From assembly GCF_003633755.1 (NCBI RefSeq), contig NZ_RBIL01000001.1:1721426-1785425 (forward strand): a stretch of 64,000 bases of DNA, written 5' to 3'. Made by a program: the position numbers and the translations under genes. The DNA comes from Solirubrobacter pauli (lineage in GTDB: Bacteria > Actinomycetota > Thermoleophilia > Solirubrobacterales > Solirubrobacteraceae). Of the stretch, positions 15,491-23,729 are shown in pieces (position 1 is the first letter of the stretch; each line of letters starts with the position of its first letter). The notes beneath the pieces were generated by a model, which searched no databases, was not told the origin of the DNA, and was given only the letters and a program-made list of their open reading frames with translations.

Positions 15491-16452
15491 GTGTCACCGG
15501 ATCGCATCAAGGCGTCCAGTGAAGCATCGGTCGCGCCCGCGCGCGCCGCCTGCAGCTCGGCGAACAGGTCGCGACCGCTCACGGCTCGCTGGACGTCGCG
15601 GAAGACGCCGATCGGCGTCGGGCCGTCCGGCGTCGACGACAGACGCGAGAGCGCGAACGCGAACGACGGGTCCTCCCGGTGCGCGTCGTGGACCACCGGC
15701 TCGCCGTCGTCGCCCAGTCGCAGCGTGCCGTCCGCCGCGCGCACGACGCCGCGGATCGGCGCGCCGTGCTCGAGGTAGATGCGGTTGATCGCGCCGCGCC
15801 GCTTGTCGCGGAGCGCGTCGAACGCGCCGTCGTTGAACACGGGGCAGTTCTGGTAGATCTCGACGAAGGCGGCGCCGTCGTGCGCGGCGGCCGCGCGCAG
15901 GACGGCGGGTAGGTGCTGCTTGTCGGTGTCGATCGTGCGGGCCACGAACGTCGCCTCGGCGCCGAGCGCCAGCGAGAGCGGGTTGAAGGGCGCGTCGATC
16001 GACCCGAACGGCGTCGACTTGGTCACCTTGCCGCGCTCGCTGGTCGGTGACGCCTGGCCCTTCGTGAGCCCGTAGATCTGGTTGTTGAAGAGCAGGATCT
16101 TCACGGGCACGTTGCGGCGCAGCGCGTGGATGAGGTGGTTGCCGCCGATGCTCAGCGCGTCGCCGTCGCCGGTCACGACCCAGATCGACAGGTCGTCGCG
16201 GGCGGCCGCCAGGCCGGTCGCGAGCGCCGGTCCGCGGCCGTGGATGCCGTGCATCCCGTACGTGTCCATGTAGTAGGCGAAGCGCCCTGCGCAGCCGATG
16301 CCGGACACGAACATGATCCGCTCGGGCGGGATGCCGAGCTCCGGGAAGAAGGCCTGCACGGCGGCGAGCACCGCGTAGTCGCCGCAGCCCGGGCACCAGC
16401 GCGTCTCCTGGTCGGACTGGAAATCGGCCTTCGTCAGCTCAGGCGCTGCCAT
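15475..16452 (-). CDS. korB: 2-oxoacid:ferredoxin oxidoreductase beta subunit
   Basis: A 325-residue TPP-binding subunit. WCPGCGDYAVLAAVQ supplies the first cluster Cys residues and SGIGCAGRFAYYM the next; the TPP motif is GDGDALSIGGNHLIHALRRN with NNQIYGLTKGQASPTS, and a further Cys lies in YQNCPVFND. With KorA it should convert 2-oxoglutarate (or another 2-oxoacid) and CoA to acyl-CoA and CO2, reducing ferredoxin. Start ATG 16452 has the ribosome-binding site AGGAG and overlaps korA by 19 bp. Confidence 0.92.
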   Translation of the reverse strand: MAAPELTKADFQSDQETRWCPGCGDYAVLAAVQAFFPELGIPPERIMFVSGIGCAGRFAYYMDTYGMHGIHGRGPALATGLAAARDDLSIWVVTGDGDALSIGGNHLIHALRRNVPVKILLFNNQIYGLTKGQASPTSERGKVTKSTPFGSIDAPFNPLSLALGAEATFVARTIDTDKQHLPAVLRAAAAHDGAAFVEIYQNCPVFNDGAFDALRDKRRGAINRIYLEHGAPIRGVVRAADGTLRLGDDGEPVVHDAHREDPSFAFALSRLSSTPDGPTPIGVFRDVQRAVSGRDLFAELQAARAGATDASLDALMRSGDTWTVS

Positions 16453-18263
16453 ATCTCCTGCTCCAGCTCCGAGGGCAGCAACGGCTGGCCCTCGACCTTG
16501 CCGTAGCTCTCGACGTTCACGAGGTAGCGGGCGCGCAGCTCGTGGGCGAGCTGGCCGCTGTTCATCTCCGGCACCAGCACGCGCTCGAACGTGCGCAGCA
16601 GCGCGCCGGTGTTGGCGGGCATCGGCCGCAGGTGACGCAGGTGGGCCGTCGCGACGCGCCCGCCGCCCTCGCGCACGCGCCGCGCGCCGGCCCGGATCGT
16701 CCCGTAGGACGAGCCCCAGCCGAGCACGAGCAGGTCCGCGTCGGCCTCGCCGTGGATCTCGAGGTCGGGCACCTCGATCCCGTCGACCTTGTCGCCGCGC
16801 AGCTTGGTCATCCGGGCGTGGTTCTTGCCGTCGTAGGAGATCGCGCCGGTGCGGTCGGCCTTCTCGAGCCCGCCGATCCGGTGCGCCAGCCCGGGCGTGC
16901 CGGGAACCGCCCACGGCCGGGCGAGGTTGTCGTCGCGCGTGTACGGGAGGAACGGCCCGCTGGTGGTGGTGCGCAGGCGCGGGTCGATCGGCGGGAGCGA
17001 CGCCGCGTCGGGGATCCGCCACGGCTCGCTCGAGTTGGCCACGAACAGGTCGCTCAGCAGGATCACCGGCGTGCGGTAGGTGATCGCGATCCGCGCCGCC
17101 TCGTACACCGCCTCGAAGCACTGCCCGGGCGACGAGGCCGCGAGCACCGGCAGCGGCGACTCGCCGTGGCGCCCGTAGAGCGCCTGCAGCAGGTCGGACT
17201 GCTCGGTCTTGGTCGGCATGCCGGTCGAGGGGCCCGCGCGCTGGACGTCGATCACCACGAGCGGCAGCTCGAGCATCACGGCCAGGCCGATCGTCTCCGT
17301 CTTGAGGTCCAGCCCCGGCCCGCTCGTGCAGGTGACGCCGAGCGCGCCGCCGAACGCCGCGCCGACCGCCATCGACGCCGCCGCGATCTCGTCCTCGGCC
17401 TGGATCGTCCGCACGCCCATGTCGTGCCGGCGCGCGAGCGCGTGCAGCAGGTCCGACGCGGGCGTGATCGGGTACGCGCCGAACACGAGCGGCAGCCCCG
17501 ACTTCACCGACGCCGCGATCAGCCCCAGCGCGGTCGCCTCGGTGCCGTTGACGTTGCGGTACGTGCCGGGCGCGACATCGGTGTTCGGGTCGACCTTGAC
17601 CTGCACGTCGATCAGCTCCGACGTCTCCCCGAAGCTCCAGCCGGCCCGGAAGGCCGCCAGGTTCGCGGCGCCCACCGGCCCCTTGAACCTGCCGCGGATC
17701 CAGCGCTCGGTGACGTCCGTCGGCCGGTCGTAGAGCCAGCTCAGCACGCCGAGCGCGAACAGGTTCTTGGCCTTCTGCGCGTCCCGGCTGGAGACGCCGT
17801 CCAGCCCTTCGACCGCACGGGTCGTCAGCGAGCTCATCGGCACGCGCTTGACCGTGAACCCATCGAGCGTGCCGTCCTCGAGCGGCGACTGCTGGTAGCC
17901 CGCCTTCTGGATCGCGCGCACGCTGAACGCGTCCTCGTTGACGAGGATCGTCGCGCCCCGCCGCAGCAGCGCCACGTTGGCCTTCAGCGCCGCGGGGTTC
18001 ATCGCCACCAGCACGTCCGGCGCGTCACCGGGCGTGAGGATGTCGCGCGACGCGAAGTGGATCTGGAACGCGGACACGCCCGCCACCGTCCCGGCCGGCG
18101 CGCGGATCTCCGCGGGGAAGTCCGGCAGCGTGGCGAGGTCGTTGCCGAAGACCGCGGTCGCATCGGTGAACCGGCTGCCCGCCAGCTGCATCCCGTCTCC
18201 GGAGTCCCCGGCCATGCGGACGACGACGCGCTCACGGGTCTCACTCCGATGACTCGTCCCCAC
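16434..18263 (-). CDS. korA: 2-oxoacid:ferredoxin oxidoreductase alpha subunit (gamma-alpha fusion)
   Basis: A 609-residue protein with the gamma domain fused in front (VVVRMAGDSGDGMQLAGSRFT) and then the pyrimidine-binding alpha domain (NGTEATALGLIAAS, FGAYPITPASDLLHALA, TIQAEDEIAAASMAVGAAFGG, TSGPGLDLKTE). This is the layout of the actinobacterial two-subunit 2-oxoglutarate oxidoreductase. GTG 18263 is chosen as start because upstream codons are antisense to the divergent hydrolase. It has no cluster-binding ferredoxin domain, as usual for this type. Confidence 0.92.
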   Translation of the reverse strand: MGTSHRSETRERVVVRMAGDSGDGMQLAGSRFTDATAVFGNDLATLPDFPAEIRAPAGTVAGVSAFQIHFASRDILTPGDAPDVLVAMNPAALKANVALLRRGATILVNEDAFSVRAIQKAGYQQSPLEDGTLDGFTVKRVPMSSLTTRAVEGLDGVSSRDAQKAKNLFALGVLSWLYDRPTDVTERWIRGRFKGPVGAANLAAFRAGWSFGETSELIDVQVKVDPNTDVAPGTYRNVNGTEATALGLIAASVKSGLPLVFGAYPITPASDLLHALARRHDMGVRTIQAEDEIAAASMAVGAAFGGALGVTCTSGPGLDLKTETIGLAVMLELPLVVIDVQRAGPSTGMPTKTEQSDLLQALYGRHGESPLPVLAASSPGQCFEAVYEAARIAITYRTPVILLSDLFVANSSEPWRIPDAASLPPIDPRLRTTTSGPFLPYTRDDNLARPWAVPGTPGLAHRIGGLEKADRTGAISYDGKNHARMTKLRGDKVDGIEVPDLEIHGEADADLLVLGWGSSYGTIRAGARRVREGGGRVATAHLRHLRPMPANTGALLRTFERVLVPEMNSGQLAHELRARYLVNVESYGKVEGQPLLPSELEQEIWQRLS

Positions 18264-18282
18264 GCTTGTAGCCTTGCGCACA

Positions 18283-19083
18283 ATGCGGCGGAAGGTAAGG
18301 GTGGACGGTCCGGAAATCGCCGTTGCGGTGACCGGCGAGGGGCCGGCGGTCCTGCTGCTCCACGGCTTCCCCGACCGCGCGGACCTGTGGCGCCACCAGA
18401 TCGAGGACCTGCGGTCCGACTTCACGGTCATCGCCCCGGACCTGCGCGGCTTCGGAGACTCGGAGAAGCCCCGCGACGTGGACGCCTACCGGATGCGCCG
18501 AAGCGTGCAGGACATGCTCGGGCTCCTCGACGCGCTCGGCTTCGAGCGGGCGCACGTGGTCGGCCACGACTGGGGAGCGGGCCTCGCCTGGTCGCTCACG
18601 CACGCGGCGCCCGACCGGGTGGAGCGGCTCGTCGTGCTGTCGGTCGGCCATCCCGGCGTCCCGCGCACGCTCGCCCAGCGCGAGAAGTCCTGGTACACGA
18701 CGTACTTCCAGTTCGACGAGGCCGAGGCGTTGCTGCGCCGCGACGATTGGGCGCTGCTGCGCCAGTGGGTGCAGACGCATCCCGAGCCCGAGCGCGTGAT
18801 CGCCGACCTCACGCGACCAGGCGCGCTGACCGCCGGCCTCCACTGGTACCGGGCGAACCACCACCCCAGGCTCGAGCTGCGCGAGCGCACGTTCCCGCGC
18901 GTGACGACGCCGGTCCTCGGCGTCTGGAGCAGCGGCGACGCCTACCTGCTCGAGGAGCAGATGACCGGCTCTGAGGCGTTCGTGGACGATTGGCGCTACG
19001 CGCGGATCGAAGGCGCGGGGCACTGGATGCAACTCGACGCCCCGATCGAGGTCACCGCACTGATAAGAAGCCATCTGTGCTGA
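18283..19083 (+). CDS. Alpha/beta hydrolase, epoxide-hydrolase-like
   Basis: A 266-residue alpha/beta hydrolase. Oxyanion loop LLLHGFPDRADLW, nucleophile elbow VVGHDWGAGLAW with Asp as nucleophile (the epoxide hydrolase and haloalkane/haloacid dehalogenase pattern) and the final His in GAGHWMQLDAP. It probably opens epoxides or dehalogenates. The start at ATG 18283 leaves 19 bp to the divergent korA start. The stop overlaps the amidase start by 7 bp. Confidence 0.88.
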   Translation: MRRKVRVDGPEIAVAVTGEGPAVLLLHGFPDRADLWRHQIEDLRSDFTVIAPDLRGFGDSEKPRDVDAYRMRRSVQDMLGLLDALGFERAHVVGHDWGAGLAWSLTHAAPDRVERLVVLSVGHPGVPRTLAQREKSWYTTYFQFDEAEALLRRDDWALLRQWVQTHPEPERVIADLTRPGALTAGLHWYRANHHPRLELRERTFPRVTTPVLGVWSSGDAYLLEEQMTGSEAFVDDWRYARIEGAGHWMQLDAPIEVTALIRSHLC

Positions 19084-20378
19084 ACGCCGTATCGCTGCGC
19101 GCCGCCTTCGCCGCGCGGGAGCTGTCGCCGGTCGAGGTCGTGGACGCCTTCGAGGAGCTGCCGGAGTACGGCGCCTTCATCACGCTCACGCTCGAGCGCG
19201 CGCGGGAGGAGGCCAAGGCCGCGGAAGCCGCGTACCGGGACGGCACGGCGCGGCCGCTGGAGGGGCTGACGCTCGCCGTCAAGGACCTGTTCGACACCGA
19301 GGGCGTGCGGACCACGTACGGCTCGAGCATCTTCACCGGGCACGTGCCCAACGCCGACGCGTGGGCCGTGCGGCGGGCGCGGGAGGCCGGCGCGATCGTG
19401 GTCGGCAAGACGATCACGCACGAGTTCGCGTGGGGCATCACGTCGATCAACCCGCACTTCCCGCCGTGCCGCAACCCGCACGACCCCGAGCGCGTACCGG
19501 GCGGGTCCAGCGGCGGGTCGGGCGTGGCGCTCGGCCTCGGGCAGGCCGCGCTCGCGCTGGGCACGGACACCGGCGGCTCGATCCGCATCCCGGCGTCGTT
19601 CTGCGGCGTCTCGGGCCTGAAGCCGACGTTCGGCCGGATCAGCACGGGCGGCGTCTTCCCGCTCGCCCGCTCGCTCGACCACGCCGGGCCGATGGCACGC
19701 ACGCCCGGCGACGTGAAGCTCTTCTACGAGGCGCTCGTCGGCGAGCGCGGGCGCACCGAGCCGGCCACGCGCATCGCGGTCTGCCCGGACCTGCACCTGC
19801 GTGCGCCCGAGCCGGGCATCCAGCGCGCGTTCGACACGGCCGTCGCCGCGCTGGACGCCGAGGTGGTCGAGGTGCGCTTCGACGCCAACCCGGAGCGCCT
19901 GTACCCAACGTACGCGAGCATCCAGAACGCCGAGGCGGCGCTCACCCACGCGCCGTTCTTCCCCGCGCAGCGCGACGCGTACGGCCCCGACGTCGCCGGC
20001 CGGATCGAGTTCGCGCAGCGCGTGACGCTCGCCGAGTACGCGGAGGCGATCGCCGAGCGCGAGCGCATCCGCAGCGCCTTCTCGCACCTGTTCGCGATCG
20101 CCGACCTGCTGATCACGCCGATCTCGGCCGTCCCGCCGGAGCGGATCGACGCGCCGACCAACCAGCAGTTCCGCGACGGCGTCCTGCCCTACACGGTGCC
20201 GCAGGACCTCGCCGGGCTGCCGGCGTGCGCGGTGCCCGTCGGCTTCGACGACGAGGGCCTGCCCGTCGGCGTGCAGCTCACCGGCGCGCCCTGGTGCGAG
20301 GCCCTCGTGCTCGCCACCGCCGAGGCGCTGTTCAGCGCGACAGCATCGGCGAGGGCGGAATCCGCGTCTGCCCGGTGA
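19077..20378 (+). CDS. Amidase-signature family hydrolase
   Basis: A 433-residue amidase from GTG 19077. The Ser-cisSer-Lys triad is complete: Lys in LTLAVKDLFDTEG, cis-Ser in PGGSSGGSGVALG and the nucleophile Ser in GTDTGGSIRIPASFCGVSGLKPTFG. It hydrolyses a C-N amide bond. The start lies in the stop of the alpha/beta hydrolase, so the two are translationally coupled and may serve one degradation route (epoxide or nitrile to amide to acid is possible). Its 3' end overlaps the convergent UBP zinc-finger gene by 47 bp. Confidence 0.9.
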   Translation: MLNAVSLRAAFAARELSPVEVVDAFEELPEYGAFITLTLERAREEAKAAEAAYRDGTARPLEGLTLAVKDLFDTEGVRTTYGSSIFTGHVPNADAWAVRRAREAGAIVVGKTITHEFAWGITSINPHFPPCRNPHDPERVPGGSSGGSGVALGLGQAALALGTDTGGSIRIPASFCGVSGLKPTFGRISTGGVFPLARSLDHAGPMARTPGDVKLFYEALVGERGRTEPATRIAVCPDLHLRAPEPGIQRAFDTAVAALDAEVVEVRFDANPERLYPTYASIQNAEAALTHAPFFPAQRDAYGPDVAGRIEFAQRVTLAEYAEAIAERERIRSAFSHLFAIADLLITPISAVPPERIDAPTNQQFRDGVLPYTVPQDLAGLPACAVPVGFDDEGLPVGVQLTGAPWCEALVLATAEALFSATASARAESASAR

Positions 20379-20655
20379 TCTGCGGGATCAGCATCCCGAC
20401 CTCGTCCTTGAAGCACCAGCACCACGCCTCACCCGGCTCGAGCGAGCGGATGATCGGGTGCTCGTCGTGAGCGCGCGCGTGCGCGCTCGCGTGCTGGTTC
20501 GGTGAGTCGTCGCAGCAGCCGACGTGCCCGCACGTCAGGCAGATGCGCAGGTGCAGCCAGACGTCACCGGTCTTCAGGCAGTCCTCGCAGCCGGCCACCT
20601 CGTCCGGCAGCTCGGTGATCTCGATCGCGTCGGTGTGGGTGCAGCGCGTGCTCAT
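20332..20655 (-). CDS. UBP-type zinc finger protein
   Basis: A 107-residue protein that is nearly all one UBP-type (ubiquitin-hydrolase-like) zinc finger: C5, H7, C23-x2-C26, C39-x2-C42, C47, and the His residues H55, H59, H63 and H66 within GCCDDSPNQHASAHARAHDEHPI. WCWCFKDE follows. In eukaryotes this fold binds the C-terminus of ubiquitin; the bacterial role is unknown. It starts by ATGA overlap with the histidine kinase gene, the third gene of the operon at 23719-20332. Confidence 0.88.
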   Translation of the reverse strand: MSTRCTHTDAIEITELPDEVAGCEDCLKTGDVWLHLRICLTCGHVGCCDDSPNQHASAHARAHDEHPIIRSLEPGEAWCWCFKDEVGMLIPQITGQTRIPPSPMLSR

Positions 20656-22064
20656 TGCTTCTTCCCCTCGAGTGGCAGCCAGATGTGGAAGGTCGTGCCC
20701 GCGTCGCTCGTGTCGAACGTCAGCGAGCCGCCGTGCTTCTGCTCCACGATCCGGCGGGCGGTGTCCAAGCCCATGCCCGTGCCGCTGCCGGGGGCCTTCG
20801 TGGTGAAGAACGGATCGAAGATGCGCGCGCGGACGTCCTCGGGGATGCCCGGGCCGGTGTCGGCGATGTCGACCCGGATGCAGCCGTTGTCGGGCAACGT
20901 CGTGATCGTGATCTTCCCGTCCTCGCCGAGCGCGCCGAGCGCGTTGTCGAGGATGTTCGTCCACACCTGGTTGAGCTCGGACCCGTGCATCGTGATCTTC
21001 GGCAGCGACTGGTCGTAGTTGCGCTCGACCTTGATGTTCGTGTGCTTGATCTTGTGCTTGAGCATGATCAGCGTGCTGTCGAGGCCCTCGTGCACGTCGG
21101 CGATGATCACGCCGCCGCGGTCCATGTAGGCGTAGGTCTTGATCGCCTTCACGAGCTGCGACATGCGGTCGGTGGAGTCCACGAGCTCGGTGGCCAGCTC
21201 TTGCGCGGAGATCGTCGACGCCACCCACCACAGCGCTTTCAGCGAGGCGTGCGTGCCCTCGCCGGTGATGGCGATGACGCGTCGGACCCAGTCCTCGTCG
21301 AGCCCGGCCGCGGCGAGCGGCTCCGAGAAGCGGTACCCCTCCGTGATGCCGAGGTCGGCGAGCAGGTCCTCCATCGCGTCGATCGCGTCGGCTTCGTCGA
21401 GCGCGCCGCCCGCCTCGCGAAGCTCGCAGCGCTCGAGCGCCTCCTTCTGCAGCGCGAGCAGCTTCTCGGCGTCGTCGAGCTCGATGCCGGCCTCCACGAA
21501 CGCGCGCAGCGCGTAGTTGATGACCTGCATCGCCTGCACGAGGTCCGACGCCGCGCGCCGCGCCGCCGCGGCCGGGTTGTTGAGCTCGTGCGCGAGGCCC
21601 GCGGCCATCGTGCCGAGCGAGGTCAGCCGCTCCTGGCTGGACTCGCGCGCGTTGAGGCCGCGCATCACCGGCCCGATCACGTGCATGACCTTGCGGTGCA
21701 CGGAGCGGTGCTTGATCGCCAGGTCGATGAAGGCGTCGCGCGGCACGATCGCGTACCGGCACGTCGACGTCGTCTCGATCGTGACCGGGAGCGGCCCCTC
21801 GGTGATGGCCGCGATCGCGCCGATCCAGGTCGGCCCGTGCCCCGGGTTGCCGATGTCGGTGCCGCCGCCGGCCGTCTTGACCAGGCCGCGCGTGGCGCCG
21901 TCGAGCAGCAGCAGCGTGCCGGGCGAGTCCTGGCCCTGCTCGAGCAGGATCTCGCCCTCCCCGACCTCCTGGATCGAGGGTGTCGCGGCCGCCCACTCCG
22001 CCAGCGCCTCGTCCGACAGCCCGTCGAACAGGTCGATCCGGCGGAGCTCTTCGACGGGGATCAT
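20652..22064 (-). CDS. Histidine kinase with cyclic-nucleotide-binding sensor domain
   Basis: A 470-residue soluble kinase. Residues 1-125 form a cNMP/CRP-type beta-roll (EGEILLEQGQDSPGTLLLLDG), then a dimerisation helix with the phospho-accepting H159 (GLAHELNNPAAAARR) and the ATPase domain: N box QVWTNILDNALGALG, G1 IADTGPGIPEDV, G2 GSGTGMGLDTARRIV. No membrane helix. It overlaps the receiver-flavoprotein gene by ATGA and is its likely phosphodonor. Confidence 0.9.
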   Translation of the reverse strand: MIPVEELRRIDLFDGLSDEALAEWAAATPSIQEVGEGEILLEQGQDSPGTLLLLDGATRGLVKTAGGGTDIGNPGHGPTWIGAIAAITEGPLPVTIETTSTCRYAIVPRDAFIDLAIKHRSVHRKVMHVIGPVMRGLNARESSQERLTSLGTMAAGLAHELNNPAAAARRAASDLVQAMQVINYALRAFVEAGIELDDAEKLLALQKEALERCELREAGGALDEADAIDAMEDLLADLGITEGYRFSEPLAAAGLDEDWVRRVIAITGEGTHASLKALWWVASTISAQELATELVDSTDRMSQLVKAIKTYAYMDRGGVIIADVHEGLDSTLIMLKHKIKHTNIKVERNYDQSLPKITMHGSELNQVWTNILDNALGALGEDGKITITTLPDNGCIRVDIADTGPGIPEDVRARIFDPFFTTKAPGSGTGMGLDTARRIVEQKHGGSLTFDTSDAGTTFHIWLPLEGKKQ

Positions 22065-23719
22065 TCGGCCAGGTACTCGTGGATCAGCGAGACGGCCATC
22101 GAGCCCTCGCCCACCGCGCTCGCGACGCGCTTGATCGAGCGGGCGCGGACGTCCCCGGCGACGAACACGCCGGGCACGGTCGTCTCGAGCGTGTAGGGGT
22201 CGCGTTTGAGCGGGAAGCCCGCGGCCTTGGCGTCGGCGCCGGCGAGGATGAAGCCGCGCTCGTCACGCCCCACGACCCCGTCGAGCCAGTCGGTGCGCGG
22301 CGCGGCCCCGATGAACACGAACGTCGCGTCGACGTCCTCCTCGTGCTCGCCGTCGGCGTCGCGGATGCGCAGCGTGCGCAGGTGGTCATCGCCCCCGGCC
22401 GCGATCGCCTGCGCGCCCGTGCGCACGTCGATGTTCGGGATGGCGGCGATCTGCTCGATCAGGTAGTGCGACATCGACTTCGCGAGCGAGTCGCCGCGCA
22501 CGAGCATCGTCACCTGACGCGCGTAGCCCGAGAAGTGCACGGCAGCCTGGCCCGCGGAGTTCGCGCCGCCGATGATCACGACGTGCTGCTCCGAGCACGA
22601 GCGCGCCTCGCTCAGCGCTGCGCCGTAGTAGATGCCCTTGCCGGTGAACGTGTCGAAGCCCTCGGCGGTGAGGTGGTTGTAGGAGACGCCGGACGCCACG
22701 AGCACGCAGTTCGCGCTCAGCGTGCCGCCGCCCGACAGCTGCAGGATCCGGCCGGCGCCCTCGACCCGCAGCGACACCGCGTCCTGGACCGTCAGCAGCT
22801 CGGCGCCGAGCCGGCGCGCCTGGTCGGTCGCGCGGCGCGCCAGGTCCGAGCCCGACAGGCCGGTCGGGAAGCCGAGGTAGTTCTCGATCCGCGACGACGT
22901 GCCCGCCTGGCCGCCGGGCGCCTCGCGCTCGACCATCACGGTCCGCAGGCCCTCCGACGCGCCGTAGACCGCGGCCGCGAGCCCCGCGGGCCCGCCGCCG
23001 ACGATCGCCAGGTCGTAGTGGTCGGACGCGGGCGCGGCGGACACGCCGAGGCGCTCGGCCAGCTCCAGCACGGTCGGGCGCTCGAGCACGGTGCCGTCCT
23101 CGAGCAGCGCGACCGGCAGCCGGCCGTCCTCGACCGCCGCGACCGCGAGCAGCTCACGCGCCTCGGAGTCGCGCTCGACGTCCAGCCAGCGCATCGGCAC
23201 GCGGTTGCGGGCGAGGAAGTCGCGCAGGTCGTGCGAGTCGCGGCTGAAGCGGTGGCCGATCACGCGCACGCCGCCGGACTCGAGCGCGGCGCCCGCCTCC
23301 CACGTCGTCAGCAGGTCCTCGACGACCGGGTACAGCTGCTCCTCCGGCGGGTCCCACGGCTTGAGCAGGTAGTAGTCGAGGTCGACCTCGTTGATCGCCT
23401 GGATCGCCGCCTCGGTGTCGGCGTACGCGGTCAGGAGCACGCGCTTGGCGTCCGGCACGAGCTTGCGCGCCTCCACCAGGTACTCCGTGCCGGCCATGCC
23501 CGGCATCCGCTGGTCGGCGACGAGCAGCGCGACCTGCTCGCCGCGCGCGACGAGCTCCTTCAGCGCGCCCAGCGCCTCGGGCCCGCTGGTCGCACGTACG
23601 ATCCGGTAGCGCTCGCCGAACTGACGCCGCAGGTCACGGGCGACGGCGGCGAGCACGGCGGGTTCGTCATCGACGCAGACGATCGCGGCGCGGCGCCGGC
23701 GCGGTTCGGAAGCCTCCAT
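22061..23719 (-). CDS. Receiver domain fused to thioredoxin-reductase-like flavoprotein
   Basis: A 552-residue fusion. Residues 1-140 are a response-regulator receiver (DDEP, D69 in VADQRMPG, T97, K120). About 150-225 is a thioredoxin-like region without Cys pair (VRVIGHRFSRDSHDLRDFLARN). From 236 a thioredoxin-reductase-type domain: GGGPAGLAAAVYGASEG for FAD, HVVIIGGANSAGQAAVHF for NAD(P)H, GVFVAGDVRARSIKRVASAVGEG. The CxxC that TrxR needs is missing: the position reads GKGIYYGAALSEARSC. It may move electrons to another acceptor under control of phosphorylation. First gene of the coupled trio. Confidence 0.92.
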   Translation of the reverse strand: MEASEPRRRRAAIVCVDDEPAVLAAVARDLRRQFGERYRIVRATSGPEALGALKELVARGEQVALLVADQRMPGMAGTEYLVEARKLVPDAKRVLLTAYADTEAAIQAINEVDLDYYLLKPWDPPEEQLYPVVEDLLTTWEAGAALESGGVRVIGHRFSRDSHDLRDFLARNRVPMRWLDVERDSEARELLAVAAVEDGRLPVALLEDGTVLERPTVLELAERLGVSAAPASDHYDLAIVGGGPAGLAAAVYGASEGLRTVMVEREAPGGQAGTSSRIENYLGFPTGLSGSDLARRATDQARRLGAELLTVQDAVSLRVEGAGRILQLSGGGTLSANCVLVASGVSYNHLTAEGFDTFTGKGIYYGAALSEARSCSEQHVVIIGGANSAGQAAVHFSGYARQVTMLVRGDSLAKSMSHYLIEQIAAIPNIDVRTGAQAIAAGGDDHLRTLRIRDADGEHEEDVDATFVFIGAAPRTDWLDGVVGRDERGFILAGADAKAAGFPLKRDPYTLETTVPGVFVAGDVRARSIKRVASAVGEGSMAVSLIHEYLAE

Positions 23720-23729
23720 GCCCAGGACG

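Noticed and set aside
15494-16396. Alternative minus-strand frame over korB
   Set aside because: Arg/Pro-rich shadow; korB has all cofactor motifs in its own frame.
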